The notes: a model not told the origin generated them from the sequence alone. DNA of 64,000 nucleotides from Citrobacter amalonaticus (GCF_001559075.2 NZ_CP014015.2:3968001-4032000); one strand, 5' to 3'; numbered from the stretch's first letter, positions 8,157 to 16,450 are shown. Program-made: numbers and translations.

Positions 8157-8570
8157 ATGGGAAAATACTTATCAATAGCAATTATTTTATTTTTAACCTA
8201 TGGCGTGTACGACTGTAGTAACAGAGTAAAAGAAAGACAAGAGAGGAAAGAGCGCTCTGCACAATTTTTCCGAACGCCAGCAGGTCAGGATTTTACTGCA
8301 AAAGTAGAATCTATTGGCGGAAGAACCCCCATTAAATCATTAACCGGTAATTTGTTTTACAGAGGGATGCGGTGCTATGACGATTGCTCCGGACATATCG
8401 CCGGGTATGAATACGCAATTAATTATGGCCTGAGTAATACGAGCCAGTGTGACGAGAGCGATTCTGAATCATTTGCGGAAGGATGTTCTAAAGGCGTTCA
8501 AGACATCATCGATGAGTATGAACCAGTGGAAGATGATCGCGATTATGGAGAACGAGAAAGCAGATGGTAA
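8157..8570 (+). CDS. Small membrane-anchored periplasmic protein, unknown
   Basis: 137 residues from ATG 8157 with site GAGGA. A signal anchor (about 6-20, SIAIILFLTYGVYDC) is followed by a basic segment (RVKERQERKERSAQFF) and an exported-looking domain with several Cys (MRCYDDCSG, SQCDES, EGCSKG) and a very acidic C-terminus. The Cys pairs suggest periplasmic disulphides. No family recognised. It sits between the two 195-bp repeats, so it probably arrived with that duplication. Confidence 0.6.
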   Translation: MGKYLSIAIILFLTYGVYDCSNRVKERQERKERSAQFFRTPAGQDFTAKVESIGGRTPIKSLTGNLFYRGMRCYDDCSGHIAGYEYAINYGLSNTSQCDESDSESFAEGCSKGVQDIIDEYEPVEDDRDYGERESRW

Positions 8571-8603
8571 ACAACTGATTATTGATAATCAATTTTAATA
8601 ACA

Positions 8604-8762
8604 GTGCATAATAATCGTGTCGTCAACCTGATGCCCGGCGATGGAATTGCACTAGACGGTGACGTTTACACGCACACAATATCTGAACTCAGAGTCATAG
8701 ATGCAGAATGCACCTGCGATTCTCTGCTTTGGGGTCACCTCTCAGAGGCGGGTATGAAATAA
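8604..8762 (+). CDS. Possible 52-residue ORF
   Basis: A GTG-started frame (VHNNRVVNLMPGDGIALDGD ...) ends at 8762 with codon use like its neighbours and a Cys pair ECTC. There is no clear ribosome site. It may be the remnant of a longer gene. Confidence 0.25.
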   Translation: MHNNRVVNLMPGDGIALDGDVYTHTISELRVIDAECTCDSLLWGHLSEAGMK

Positions 8763-8848
8763 CACTACTGAATCGTTAACGACAAAGTTAACTGTAACCT
8801 TATCCAATACATCCGCTCCAAGGCAAATCCTCGCGCACCGGTCCGCCG

Positions 8849-9042
8849 TTCGCTGAAGCTCTGGGGTGTGCTAATTAGCTGGAACTGCACCAGCCGAAAG
8901 AAATGGTGATGTAATGTATAATCCCTTTATAGCATTGAGGGGGATTCATCATGCTGAGTCATAATATCGCAGCAAAGAGTCAGGAAGAACGCGACAAGGT
9001 TAACGTTGACCTTGCCGCTTCAGGCGTGGCGTACAAAGAACG
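8849..9042 (+). repeat. Direct repeat copy B (about 195 bp)
   Basis: Second copy of the 7833-8028 segment, again with TATAAT (8917-8922) and the start of the small gene. The start-proximal hairpin is not conserved here (CCCTTTATAGCATTGAGGG), so copy A and copy B probably differ in translation. A shorter, more diverged third copy of the upstream part lies at 9583-9655. Confidence 0.75.
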
Positions 9043-9181
9043 CCTGAACATGCCGGTTATAGCTGAACAGGTAATGCGTGAGCAGTCTGAACATCTGAGA
9101 GATTACTTTCTGGAGCGCTTGAGGCATTATAGGGAGATCAGCGTGGCACTGCCGAAGAGTAGCGATCCGCATTACATCTAA
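8951..9181 (+). CDS. Small conserved-looking phage protein, unknown
   Basis: 76 residues, charged and helical, with a good site (GAGGGGG) before ATG 8951. Its N-terminus shares DKVNVDLAASGVAYKER with the 7936 gene. The rest (MPVIAEQVMREQSEHLRDYF ...) is amphipathic. No signal peptide. It is the intact member of the duplicated pair; function unknown. Confidence 0.6.
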   Translation: MLSHNIAAKSQEERDKVNVDLAASGVAYKERLNMPVIAEQVMREQSEHLRDYFLERLRHYREISVALPKSSDPHYI

Positions 9182-9201
9182 ATGGTTGAGGCTAACAAAA
9201 A

Positions 9202-9504
9202 ATGAGATTGCTATGTGTATTACCACTCCTCATTTCTACCATGTCGGTAGCCGATGATTTTAATTTTGGGTCACCGATATCTCAATGCTTGAACAGGAAT
9301 ACTATCCCCTATATCGATACAAACAGGGATGCGGCTGAAATAGTAAATTCCGCATATAAAATATGCGCTAAAGAGGTATCGGACTGGGAAAGTGAGCGTG
9401 ATGTTCTACCTCAAGAAATGCGAGAGCGGCAAAGTAAAGAGCTACGTGGTTTCTATATCCATATGATAGATAAGCGTCGAGCATTCAATGCAAGCAAGCA
9501 CTAG
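9202..9504 (+). CDS. Small secreted protein, unknown
   Basis: 100 residues. A clear signal peptide (MRLLCVLPLLISTMSVADD, cleavage after about residue 17) precedes an acidic/basic helical mature part with a Cys pair (SQCLN, KICAKE). It follows the 8951 gene by 20 bases and is probably co-transcribed. It is an exported prophage protein of unknown function. Confidence 0.6.
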   Translation: MRLLCVLPLLISTMSVADDFNFGSPISQCLNRNTIPYIDTNRDAAEIVNSAYKICAKEVSDWESERDVLPQEMRERQSKELRGFYIHMIDKRRAFNASKH

Positions 9505-9582
9505 ATAGAATGTTAACCAGCATACTCCGCCGAGTGCTGTTTCCTTTTTTCAGTATTTCACTGCGGTACCTCAACCGTCTTT

Positions 9583-9655
9583 CGCTGAAGTGTTGGTACG
9601 TGCCAATTTGCCAGAGTTGTGCCAGTCGAAAGAAATCGCCGCTTAAAAACGCTAT
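9583..9655 (+). repeat. Third, diverged partial copy of the 195-bp repeat
   Basis: The bases from TTTCGCTGAAG to GTCGAAAGAAATCG align with the promoter-proximal half of copies A and B but without the TATAAT and gene start. This suggests the 9202 gene was bracketed by the same repeat. Confidence 0.5.
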
Positions 9656-9751
9656 TAAATTCAACTAACTACGGCTGGTTGAGGTTTGGCTTCCTGACAC
9701 ATAATTAACAATTTGTGCTCTTAAACCGTTGATCATTTTCTTGCATAGGTA

Positions 9752-9771
9752 TACTGTATAAAAATACAGTT
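9752..9771 (+). promoter_or_regulatory. LexA (SOS) box
   Basis: TACTGTATAAAAATACAGTT contains the CTGT-N8-ACAG core in a 20-base context matching the LexA operator. It lies 18 bases before the dinI-like start, as in DinI-family genes of lambdoid prophages. Confidence 0.85.
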
Positions 9772-9789
9772 CATCTGGTGAGGGCTATT

Positions 9790-10021
9790 ATGAAAGTTGA
9801 ATTAATCATTGATCGCGCTAAATAACTTATGAGAGGAGCGCTATCAGCACTGGAGAGAGAGCTGCTCAAACGCCTTAGTCATCAGTATGAGGATTGCAGT
9901 CTGATAATCCGTCATACTGATTCTGATGGTTTGAGCGTTTTCTGTGGAAATAAAGATGATAAAAAAAATCGAAAATATTCTGCAGGAGATACGGGAAAGC
10001 GCTGACGACTGGTTTTACTAA
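9790..10021 (+). pseudogene. DinI-family gene with stop and frameshift
   Basis: ATG 9790 starts MKVELIIDRAK then TAA at codon 12. The frame continues LMRGALSALERELLKRLSHQY ... SLIIRHTDSDGLSVFCGNKDD, and after a run of eight A (9961-9968) the remaining DinI signature ENILQEIRESADDWFY lies in another frame, ending at 10021. The order matches DinI, the small SOS protein that modulates RecA filaments. Two lesions make it inactive unless the A run is read by slippage. Confidence 0.85.
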
Positions 10022-10137
10022 CATTGCGCTTAATGGTGGCGCGCATTTTTCAGAATACCGCAATTTGCGTATCCCTTTGATGCTGCTGCCGACAATCTTT
10101 AATCGCGTCTGTACGTCGCTCGAAGGGAGAACAGAAT

Positions 10138-10386
10138 GTGAGTGATTCAGCTTTGCAAACGTCAGAAGACAACTGGTATGACATTGTAAGAAGGTCTGAC
10201 GGCTGCGTGGTGTTTAGCTTTCCTTCATCGGGCAGGCATCTTATCTATCGCGTCAATGGCATGGTCTCAATGCGGCCTTTATTGGATGACGAAGAAGTTT
10301 TTACTCCCAATGGCTTTGCGCAGTTTATTCGTCGTCTCGGCTATCGGGTGACTCCACCTTCTGATAATATGAAATCAACGGTCTGA
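10138..10386 (+). CDS. Small phage protein, unknown
   Basis: 82 residues from GTG 10138 with site AAGGGAG. Compact alpha/beta composition (DNWYDIVRRSDGCVVFSFPS ... FAQFIRRLGYRV). No known motif. It lies upstream of the DUF1367 gene in the delayed early segment. Confidence 0.55.
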   Translation: MSDSALQTSEDNWYDIVRRSDGCVVFSFPSSGRHLIYRVNGMVSMRPLLDDEEVFTPNGFAQFIRRLGYRVTPPSDNMKSTV

Positions 10387-10420
10387 ACAGCCGTTAACCT
10401 GCTGCGCCACGGAGAAAACC

Positions 10421-11023
10421 ATGGCGCACGAACTACAACTCATCAAGCAGTCCTCAGGAATCCTGATCCCCGCAACGCCGGAGACCAGCGATATTCTGCA
10501 ATCAAAAATAAAACTCGGCGCCGTGCTGGTGACTGAGTTTCGCCAGGTGAGGAATCCTGCATTCCATCGCCGTTTCTTTGCGCTCCTGAATCTCGGGTTT
10601 GAATACTGGGAACCAACCGGCGGCGCTATTTCTTCGAATGAACGCAAACTCGTTAATGGTTATGCCAGATTCCTTGCCTCATACGGCGGCAATGAAAGCG
10701 CTCTGCTGGATGCTTCCGAGCAGTATCTGAAGCAGATCGCCAGTCGGCGTATCACGAACGGCATAAGTCTGTGTAAATCCTTCGACGCTTACCGCGCATG
10801 GGTGACCGTCGAAGCCGGGCACTATGACGCAATCCAGTTACCAGATGGAACTCTCCGCAAACATCCCCGTAGTATCGCCTTCGCGAACATGGACGAAACC
10901 GAATTCCAGGATCTGTATAAATCTGCTCTGGATGTGCTCTGGCGCTGGATATTGTCCCGCACTTTCAACAGCAGGGAAGAAGCGGAGAATGCCGCCGTCC
11001 AGCTTATGAGCTTTGCGGGGTGA
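10421..11023 (+). CDS. DUF1367-family phage protein
   Basis: 200 residues. Features typical of DUF1367 are seen: opening on LQLIKQSSGILIPATPET, then a basic stretch (RQVRNPAFHRRFFALLNLGFEYWEP) and a C-terminal helical part (FQDLYKSALDVLWRWILS). The family occupies the slot of NinB-type recombination proteins in many lambdoid nin regions, but its activity is not established. Confidence 0.8.
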   Translation: MAHELQLIKQSSGILIPATPETSDILQSKIKLGAVLVTEFRQVRNPAFHRRFFALLNLGFEYWEPTGGAISSNERKLVNGYARFLASYGGNESALLDASEQYLKQIASRRITNGISLCKSFDAYRAWVTVEAGHYDAIQLPDGTLRKHPRSIAFANMDETEFQDLYKSALDVLWRWILSRTFNSREEAENAAVQLMSFAG

Positions 11024-11229
11024 TGGGGATGAGAGAAACCTGGTTCCATTACACCCAATGCACTACCCAGCAGGCTGAAGAGCTCATGGCGGAATACCGG
11101 CGTCGAGGCATTAAAGTCGAGCGCAGCCTTAACTCCGATTACATCACCTGGACTGTCAGCGCTCTACTGCCTGAAGTCAACAAACCTCCTCGGCCTAGCC
11201 GCCGTTGGCAACACCGGGCATGGAGGTAA
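11023..11229 (+). CDS. Small nin-region protein
   Basis: 68 residues from ATG 11023, overlapping the previous stop (TGATG); ATG 11029 is equally possible. Contains a beta-alpha-beta-like segment (AEELMAEYRRRGIKVERSLN..YITWTVSALLPE) and a basic tail. Translationally coupled to DUF1367. No named family. Confidence 0.6.
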   Translation: MGMRETWFHYTQCTTQQAEELMAEYRRRGIKVERSLNSDYITWTVSALLPEVNKPPRPSRRWQHRAWR

Positions 11230-11231
11230 GG

Positions 11232-11513
11232 ATGGCTATTTATCGAAATAAAAAATGGCTTGCGGCTGTTGGTCAGATTGAGCATTGCGTTCTGTGTGGG
11301 GCGTGGGGGACGCAGGTCGCTCACCGAAATGAAGGCAAGGGAATGGGATTGAAAGTGGATGACTGTGCGACGGCTGCACTGTGTGTTTGCTGTCATGACA
11401 GAATTGATAACGGAAACAAGCTAAACAGGGATGAACGCAGACAGTTAATGGATCGCGCGATTGTCCTTACAGTCATTGAAATCGCCCGACGCGGGCTGGT
11501 GGTGCCAGTATGA
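11232..11513 (+). CDS. Small Cys/His nuclease-like protein (YbcO/DUF1364-like)
   Basis: 93 residues from ATG 11232 (site GGAGGTAAGG). Two Cys pairs and His residues form a likely zinc site: EHCVLCGAWGTQVAHRNEG and LCVCCHDRIDNGNK. The arrangement C-x2-C ... AH ... C-x2-CH resembles the HNH-like YbcO/DUF1364 nucleases encoded upstream of lambdoid Q genes. Nuclease activity is inferred. It overlaps ylcG by 4 bases. Confidence 0.65.
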   Translation: MAIYRNKKWLAAVGQIEHCVLCGAWGTQVAHRNEGKGMGLKVDDCATAALCVCCHDRIDNGNKLNRDERRQLMDRAIVLTVIEIARRGLVVPV

Positions 11514-11656
11514 AGCCTGAAGTTATTGAATCCTTTCGGTGGCGCTGGTTACGACTGCGCATTTATCGCTACCGGGGATCTTTTCCGGTGGCATACCGCA
11601 TCCTTCGCAATTATATCCGCATTGAAGCAAAACGGGAGCATCGAAATGAAGCTTGA
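11510..11656 (+). CDS. ylcG: YlcG-family small protein
   Basis: 48 residues, very basic. The pattern ESFRWRWLRLRIYRYRGSFP ... YRILRNYI matches the YlcG family (RHRWGRLRLYRFPG...YRILKNY), a small protein encoded between the YbcO-type nuclease and Q in lambdoid phages. It overlaps both neighbours, its last 11 bases covering the Q start. Confidence 0.8.
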   Translation: MKPEVIESFRWRWLRLRIYRYRGSFPVAYRILRNYIRIEAKREHRNEA

Positions 11657-12443
11657 TTCCTTACCAAAATATTTTTCGCCTAAATCCATGATGCCCGGCG
11701 CCGTTCCATGCGGTATTTCAGCAGATACGCTGACGATCACTGATGTGATGGCCGCGTTGGGTCTGGCAACGTCAAAATCAGCGATAGGCATAGAGCTTTA
11801 CCTGGCAAAAGCCGGTGTTCTGCAACCTGATAATATTATTTCCTTCATTAACGGACTTGCCATTCAGCGCGCCAGCCGGAATAAGCCTCTGCAGGCAATG
11901 TCAGAGCAGCAGCGCGCTGAGTTCTTGCGGGTACTGGCAGGATATGTTTTCCGGGATTATTCGCTAAGCGCTGCTAGCATAGTGACATGCAGTAGTTGCG
12001 CCGGATCCGGATTTATTGATGCTGAGATATTTACCAACAAAGTGACATACCCGGACGGGAAACCTCCGAAGTGGGTAAAGGTTACGAAGGGAATCTCACC
12101 ATCAGACTGGGAGGAAGCGAAAACCGTCCGCGAGCAGGTTAGGGTGATCTGCAAAGCGTGTAACGGAAAGGGGCACACTAAAAATGAATGCCGGTGCCGG
12201 GGCCGCGGCGAGGTACTGGATAAGAAAAAATCCGAGTTGCAGGGGCTTCCTGTTTTTAAAAAATGCCCCCGTTGCACTGGTCGTGGCTACCCAAGGTTAA
12301 AGGATACAGAAGTATTCAAGGCTCTTGGCGTAACCGAAACTACCTGGCGCAGAAATTTCAAACTGTTCTTCGATCGGCTGGTGGAGTATTGCCATATTGA
12401 AGAATCGTTTGCAGAAAAGATGCTTGAGAAGGTAACGAGATGA
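11646..12443 (+). CDS. Q: Late gene antiterminator Q (lambda type)
   Basis: 265 residues from ATG 11646. An N-terminal helical half is followed by a zinc-finger region with DnaJ-like repeats (CSSCAGSG, CKACNGKGHTKNECRCRGRG, CPRCTGRGYPRL) and an HTH-like C-terminal part (VFKALGVTETTWRRNF). This is the lambda-Q Antiterm layout. Q binds the late promoter region and lets RNA polymerase read through the terminator downstream to express lysis and morphogenesis genes. Confidence 0.88.
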   Translation: MKLDSLPKYFSPKSMMPGAVPCGISADTLTITDVMAALGLATSKSAIGIELYLAKAGVLQPDNIISFINGLAIQRASRNKPLQAMSEQQRAEFLRVLAGYVFRDYSLSAASIVTCSSCAGSGFIDAEIFTNKVTYPDGKPPKWVKVTKGISPSDWEEAKTVREQVRVICKACNGKGHTKNECRCRGRGEVLDKKKSELQGLPVFKKCPRCTGRGYPRLKDTEVFKALGVTETTWRRNFKLFFDRLVEYCHIEESFAEKMLEKVTR

Positions 12444-12530
12444 TATTTCATCGGGCTATTGCAAATCTGGCGGAAATTGGCTAATCTCGTATCAACGATG
12501 GGATGTTTCGCCCACGTTAAAGATATTTAG

Positions 12531-12553
12531 ACCTCGCCTCGACGGGGTTTTTT
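12531..12553 (+). terminator. Terminator after Q, likely late-leader tR'
   Basis: ACCTCG-CCTCGA-CGGGGT stem (one wobble) followed by TTTTT. Its place just after Q is where the late promoter leader terminator lies in lambdoid phages. Confidence 0.7.
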
Positions 12554-12605
12554 GCTTTTTTGGAGTCGGGGCATGTCGCAATCAATAGCGGCACTTAATA
12601 CGGAC

Positions 12606-12818
12606 TCACCCAATTTTGCGGCAAAGATATTTATCTTTGATCACGCCACCAAAGAAGCGGCCTTTGGATTTAGCTTCCAGAAAAGCTTTGTGAGTTTTTG
12701 CTGAAACGCCAACGTACTGGTAGGTGCCAGAAGCAATAAACACTATCTCGAGTATTTTCTCTGACGGATAGTAACCTATAGATTTTATTTTGGATGATAC
12801 AACCTCCTGAAAAAGCAT
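12606..12818 (-). CDS. KTSC-domain protein
   Basis: 70 residues. Matches the KTSC domain layout: VVSSKIKSIGYYPSEKILEI, then TYQYVGVSAKTHKAFLEAKSKGRFF and a basic end. The domain is small and beta-rich, often a stand-alone phage protein and sometimes fused to nucleases or RNA-acting domains; its role is unknown. Reverse orientation in the Q-lysis interval suggests expression in the lysogen. Confidence 0.8.
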   Translation of the reverse strand: MLFQEVVSSKIKSIGYYPSEKILEIVFIASGTYQYVGVSAKTHKAFLEAKSKGRFFGGVIKDKYLCRKIG

Positions 12819-13118
12819 ATTATCTCCTTATCGCTCACATTTTGTGTACTCATGATACACCTGTAGACACTGGCTTGGGGGATTGCACATAACTATGTCA
12901 GTTTTTTATTCAGAGACTGTCGGGAGGGGATGGTGTTTTTGTGGCGAATCTTCCTGACCAGATGGACATCCGGTCAGGTCAAGATCCTCTTTGACGCAAT
13001 ATGCGATGCGAGACTTGTGGTCCGGAGCAGTCTTAAACAAATTCATCATGTTCACTTCAGCGGTTTTTTGCTTTTTGCAACCTGTTCAGCTAGCATCCTT
13101 TTGTTAAAAGGAGATGCC

Positions 13119-13346
13119 ATGAAAAAAGTTGTAATTATAGCCTCAGTCATTCTTGTCGCAGGTTGCTCTTCTCAATCAAAACAACCACCGTCTGTAGGTT
13201 TGGCTAACCCTGCCTCAGTCTATTGCGTCAAAAAAGGTGGAAAACTCGATATTGTTAAAGAAAAAAATGGTGAAGTGGGCTACTGCAACTTGCCATCTGG
13301 TGAACGCATTGAGGAATGGGCACTTTTTCGCCGTGATAATCAGTAG
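13119..13346 (+). CDS. DUF333-type small lipoprotein
   Basis: 75 residues from ATG 13119, preceded by a strong site (AAAAGGAG). Lipoprotein signal with lipobox VAGC (Cys about residue 18), then DUF333 (NPASVYCVKKGGKLDIV ... GYCNLPSGERIEEWALFR), a two-Cys domain found in enterobacterial envelope lipoproteins. The frame is open further left but the lipoprotein signal fixes the start. Likely a lysogenic conversion product. Confidence 0.8.
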   Translation: MKKVVIIASVILVAGCSSQSKQPPSVGLANPASVYCVKKGGKLDIVKEKNGEVGYCNLPSGERIEEWALFRRDNQ

Positions 13347-13463
13347 TGTATAGCTGGTATCCTTTTTGTTGAATCCATTTACTCGCGTAACTCTGCAGAT
13401 CCATCTCTTTAGAATGAGGGGCACTACCGTTGTTTAAATTTCATCCCATCGGAAGGGGTTAAA

Positions 13464-13673
13464 GTGATTGATTCTAAATCATTTACGTTTGTAATTTTCC
13501 TGCTCTCAGGCTGTAGTTCGGATGTTGTTATTAACCCGCCTGCGAAAACGGTCTATAGGTCAATGCCTGAAATAACCCAGTCTGTTACGCCATCTCAACA
13601 GCGTGCCATTATGGCTGGCGAGCGACCTGACTGGTCTGAAAGAACTCCGAACAATACAATCAAGCGATATTAA
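13464..13673 (+). CDS. Small lipoprotein, unknown
   Basis: 69 residues from GTG 13464 (site GGAAGGGG). Short hydrophobic signal ending in lipobox LLSGC (Cys about 17), then a soluble tail (NPPAKTVYRSMPEITQSVTPSQQRAIMAGERPDWSER). Followed by a strong terminator, so it ends this two-lipoprotein unit. No family assigned. Confidence 0.6.
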   Translation: MIDSKSFTFVIFLLSGCSSDVVINPPAKTVYRSMPEITQSVTPSQQRAIMAGERPDWSERTPNNTIKRY

Positions 13674-13695
13674 TCAGTACTGTTCATTAAGTTAA

Positions 13696-13718
13696 GGCTG
13701 CCTAATGGCAGCCTTTTT
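13696..13718 (+). terminator. Rho-independent terminator
   Basis: GGCTGCC-TAAT-GGCAGCC stem followed by TTTTT. It closes the lipoprotein unit. Confidence 0.85.
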
Positions 13719-13911
13719 CATATTCAGACTCAGGGGAAGCATCCGCTACGTGCTTTGTTGATAAATCGCAGTCTGTGAAGCCTGATTTCATACCATGACA
13801 GAAGCTGATTAAATAGTCACTTAATTGAATATGACCTGAAACAAGAACATTAGAACTGCAAGGTAAAACCAGTATTGTAAGTGGTAAAAAAGTGTATTTG
13901 TCATCTTTCAT
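13702..13911 (-). CDS. Small exported protein, uncertain
   Basis: 69 residues, leftward. Hydrophobic N-terminal stretch (FLPLTILVLPCSSNVLVSG) could be a signal peptide or lipobox (LPC), with Cys residues in the mature part (FCHGMKSGFTDCDLS). Site GAGGGATGAAAG lies before the start. It overlaps the convergent terminator. No homologue recalled. Confidence 0.4.
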   Translation of the reverse strand: MKDDKYTFLPLTILVLPCSSNVLVSGHIQLSDYLISFCHGMKSGFTDCDLSTKHVADASPESEYEKGCH

Positions 13912-14071
13912 CCCTCTTCCTCAGTTTGGTTATATTCTTCAAGCAATAAACCAGCCATTTTTAAAGTTAATAAAATCAATTGATTATTGTTTGGTTGTGA
14001 GGACGATTGCACTCCAGAGGTGCAATTGCACCAATTAAGGACTTTATCAGTGCAGTTTTAACATCCCACCA

Positions 14072-14079
14072 GATAATGC
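14072..14079. repeat. IS66 target duplication, left copy
   Basis: GATAATGC directly abuts the left IS end and is repeated exactly at 16522-16529. Eight bases is the usual IS66-family duplication length. Confidence 0.9.
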
Positions 14080-14116
14080 GTAAGCGTGCAGCGAGAACCG
14101 TATTGACGGGGAGGTG

Positions 14117-15655
14117 TTATTCAGTTGGCAATGCTACGCGGCAGGGGAGCAGTTCGCTGACCCGGTTTATCGGCCAGTCAGCAATGACGTCAAGGACATA
14201 GCGGAGGTAGCTTTCTGGCTCCACACCGTTCAGTTTGCACGTCCCGATCAGGCTGTACAGCAACGCGCCGCGCTCACCTCCGTGATCCGAACCGAAGAAC
14301 AGCCAGTTTTTTCGACCCAGGCTGACCGTCCGCAGAGCATTTTCAGCGATGTTGTTATCTGCTTCCGCCCAGCCATCGTCTGCATAGTACGTCAGGGCCG
14401 GCCACTGGTTCAGGGCGTATGCGAACGCTTTCGCCAGTTCTGAGTGTCGCGACAGGGTTTTCATCTTTTCACGCAGCCAGCTTTCCAGTGATTTCAGCAG
14501 TGGCTTCGTTTTCTGCTGACGTTCGGCAAGGCGCTGTTCTGCCGGTATTCCCCTTATTTCCGCCTCGATGATATACAACTCGCCGATACGCTTCAGGGCT
14601 TCATCCGTCAGCGCCGATGGCGTTCGGACATGCACATCGTGGATTTTTCGGCGGGCGTGAGCCCAGCAGGCGGCTTCCATTATCCGGCCATTGCGGTAAA
14701 GCTCGTTGAACCCGGCGTATGCATCCGCCTGCAGCACACCGCTGAAGCCGGCAAGATGGGTCTGCGGGTGGATGCCTTTTCTGTCCGGGCTATAGGCGAA
14801 CCACACGGCCGGTGCCAGCGCTGACCCGGCGTTGCGGTCGTCGCGAACGTATGTCCACAACCGCCCGGTCTTCGTCTTCTTATTACCCGGCAACAGCACC
14901 TGCACCGGGGTATCATCGGCATGGAGTTTGCCATCGGTCAGGACATAGTCCTGAAGCGCCTCTTCCAGCGGTGACAGCAGCCGGCAGCATGCATCCACCC
15001 AGCCCGACAGCAGTGAACGGCTCAGGTCCACACCCTGGCGACCGTATATTTCTGACTGACGATACAGCGGGGTATGCTCTGCATACTTTGAACTCAGCAC
15101 GCGCGCCAGCAGCCCCGGCCCGGCGATACCCCGCTCGATGGGGCGTGAAGGCGCGGGGGCCTGCACGATGGCGTCGCATTTTGTGCAGGCGTGTTTTTCC
15201 CGCACGGTCCGGATAACCCTGAAGGCGCTGCGCATCAGCTCCAGCTGTTCGGCGGCATCTTCGCCCAGGTAACTCAACGCACCGCCGCAGTCCGGGCAGC
15301 ATGCCTCTGCCGGCAGCAGCCGTTTTTCGTCACGGGAGAGTGATGCGGGGAACGGTTTGCGGGTGCGGGTCTGACGCAACGGACGCTGCACTGTCGGGTC
15401 ATCCACCCGACCGGTCAGAGCATCGCTTTCTTTCTGCAGCCGGTTCAGGTCGGCTTCCATCTGTGCGATGCGGCGGGAGACCTTTTCGGAACGACTGCCG
15501 AAGTTCATCCGGCGAAGTTTATCCAGCTGCGCCTGCAGCTTGTCTATTTCGCGCTCCCGGTTGCTCAGCTTTTCCTGCAGGGCGTGGATCAACGCTTCCT
15601 GTTCAGCCAGGCGCTGTTTCAGCAGAAGGATGTCGTCAGAAGAGGTGTCGTTCAT
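14117..15655 (-). CDS. tnpC: IS66 transposase TnpC
   Basis: 512 residues. N-terminal coiled coil (about 8-80), zinc-ribbon (CCPDCGGAL and KHACTKCDAIV), then the DDE core (KLHADDTPVQVL, QADAYAGFNELY, CWAHARRKIHDV, ADNNIAENALRTVSLGRKNWLFFGSDHGG). This is the standard IS66 transposase. Full length, without internal stops. Confidence 0.97.
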   Translation of the reverse strand: MNDTSSDDILLLKQRLAEQEALIHALQEKLSNREREIDKLQAQLDKLRRMNFGSRSEKVSRRIAQMEADLNRLQKESDALTGRVDDPTVQRPLRQTRTRKPFPASLSRDEKRLLPAEACCPDCGGALSYLGEDAAEQLELMRSAFRVIRTVREKHACTKCDAIVQAPAPSRPIERGIAGPGLLARVLSSKYAEHTPLYRQSEIYGRQGVDLSRSLLSGWVDACCRLLSPLEEALQDYVLTDGKLHADDTPVQVLLPGNKKTKTGRLWTYVRDDRNAGSALAPAVWFAYSPDRKGIHPQTHLAGFSGVLQADAYAGFNELYRNGRIMEAACWAHARRKIHDVHVRTPSALTDEALKRIGELYIIEAEIRGIPAEQRLAERQQKTKPLLKSLESWLREKMKTLSRHSELAKAFAYALNQWPALTYYADDGWAEADNNIAENALRTVSLGRKNWLFFGSDHGGERGALLYSLIGTCKLNGVEPESYLRYVLDVIADWPINRVSELLPCRVALPTE

Positions 15656-15704
15656 AAGCCCGCATTTTACCAGGCTTATTCTGCAACAACCAGGATAAAG
15701 AGGC

Positions 15705-16055
15705 CTACAGCATGGTCAGGGAGGTCAGCAACCGCTTCGGCTGTCGCCAGTCGATGCCTTCCAACAACATTGCCAGCTGCGCCGGTGTCAGGAACACTTT
15801 GCCATCGCGGGCTGACGGCCAGGCGAAGCGCCCGCGCTCCAGCCGTTTGGTCAGCAGGCACAGCCCGTCTCCGGTAGACCACAGCAGTTTGACCTGACTG
15901 CCACTGCGGCCCCGGAAGATGAAGACGTGGCCGGACATCGGATCATCTTTCAGCGCCGTCTGCACTTTTGCAGCCAGCCCGTTGAAGCCGTTGCGCATGT
16001 CGGTGATACCGGCAACCAGCCAGATCTTGGTCCCGGAAGGTAACGGGATCATCAC
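15705..16055 (-). CDS. tnpB: IS66 accessory protein TnpB
   Basis: 116 residues, IS66 Orf2 family: MIPLPSGTKIWLVAGITDMRNGFNGLAAKVQ ... VFIFRGRSGSQVKLLWSTGDGLCLLTKRLERGRF. Required with TnpA for transposition in this family. It starts 3 bases before the end of tnpA, so it is coupled. Confidence 0.96.
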   Translation of the reverse strand: MMIPLPSGTKIWLVAGITDMRNGFNGLAAKVQTALKDDPMSGHVFIFRGRSGSQVKLLWSTGDGLCLLTKRLERGRFAWPSARDGKVFLTPAQLAMLLEGIDWRQPKRLLTSLTML

Positions 16056-16450
16056 TTCAGTTCCTGTATCAGCAGAGTCAGGAGCTTTTCGCTGACCGTA
16101 CCATTAAGGCGGAGCGTCCCGTGCCGGAACGTTACCTCACAGCTGATACTGAGAGCCTCCGGGCCCTCAGCGGTTAGTTCTGGCTGTACGGAGGTGGCAT
16201 CGAGAGTCACAGGGAGTAGCTGAGGACTCTCTGAGGAAGGTAACAGCAGCTTTCCCTCACGCCATTGTTGGCGCCATTTGAACAACAGATTGGCGTTAAT
16301 GCCATTTTCAAGCGCCAGTTTTGAGATGGATATCCCGGGTTCACAGGAGGCAGCTACGAGCTGCTTTTTAAACTCAGGAAAATAATTAGGGCAGCCCTTA
16401 CGCCTGCCGGGAGTCATATTTTTCTGCATATCTGACACTTTGGTTCCCAC
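16052..16450 (-). CDS. tnpA: IS66 accessory protein TnpA
   Basis: 132 residues with an N-terminal HTH (YFPEFKKQLVAASCEPGISISKLALENGINANLLFKWRQQW), the InsA/TnpA pattern of IS66 elements. First gene of the tnpABC unit, reading leftward from the right IS end. A shorter start (MQKNMTPGRRKG) is possible. Confidence 0.93.
   Translation of the reverse strand: MGTKVSDMQKNMTPGRRKGCPNYFPEFKKQLVAASCEPGISISKLALENGINANLLFKWRQQWREGKLLLPSSESPQLLPVTLDATSVQPELTAEGPEALSISCEVTFRHGTLRLNGTVSEKLLTLLIQELK

Noticed and set aside
12930..13118. N-terminal extension of the DUF333 lipoprotein
   Set aside because: The extension places the lipoprotein signal internally; ATG 13119 has a strong ribosome site and a proper lipobox distance.
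14114..15877. Several long frames antisense to IS66 tnpC and tnpB
   Set aside because: GC-rich shadows of the transposase genes, with Arg/Pro/Ala-rich translations lacking motifs.
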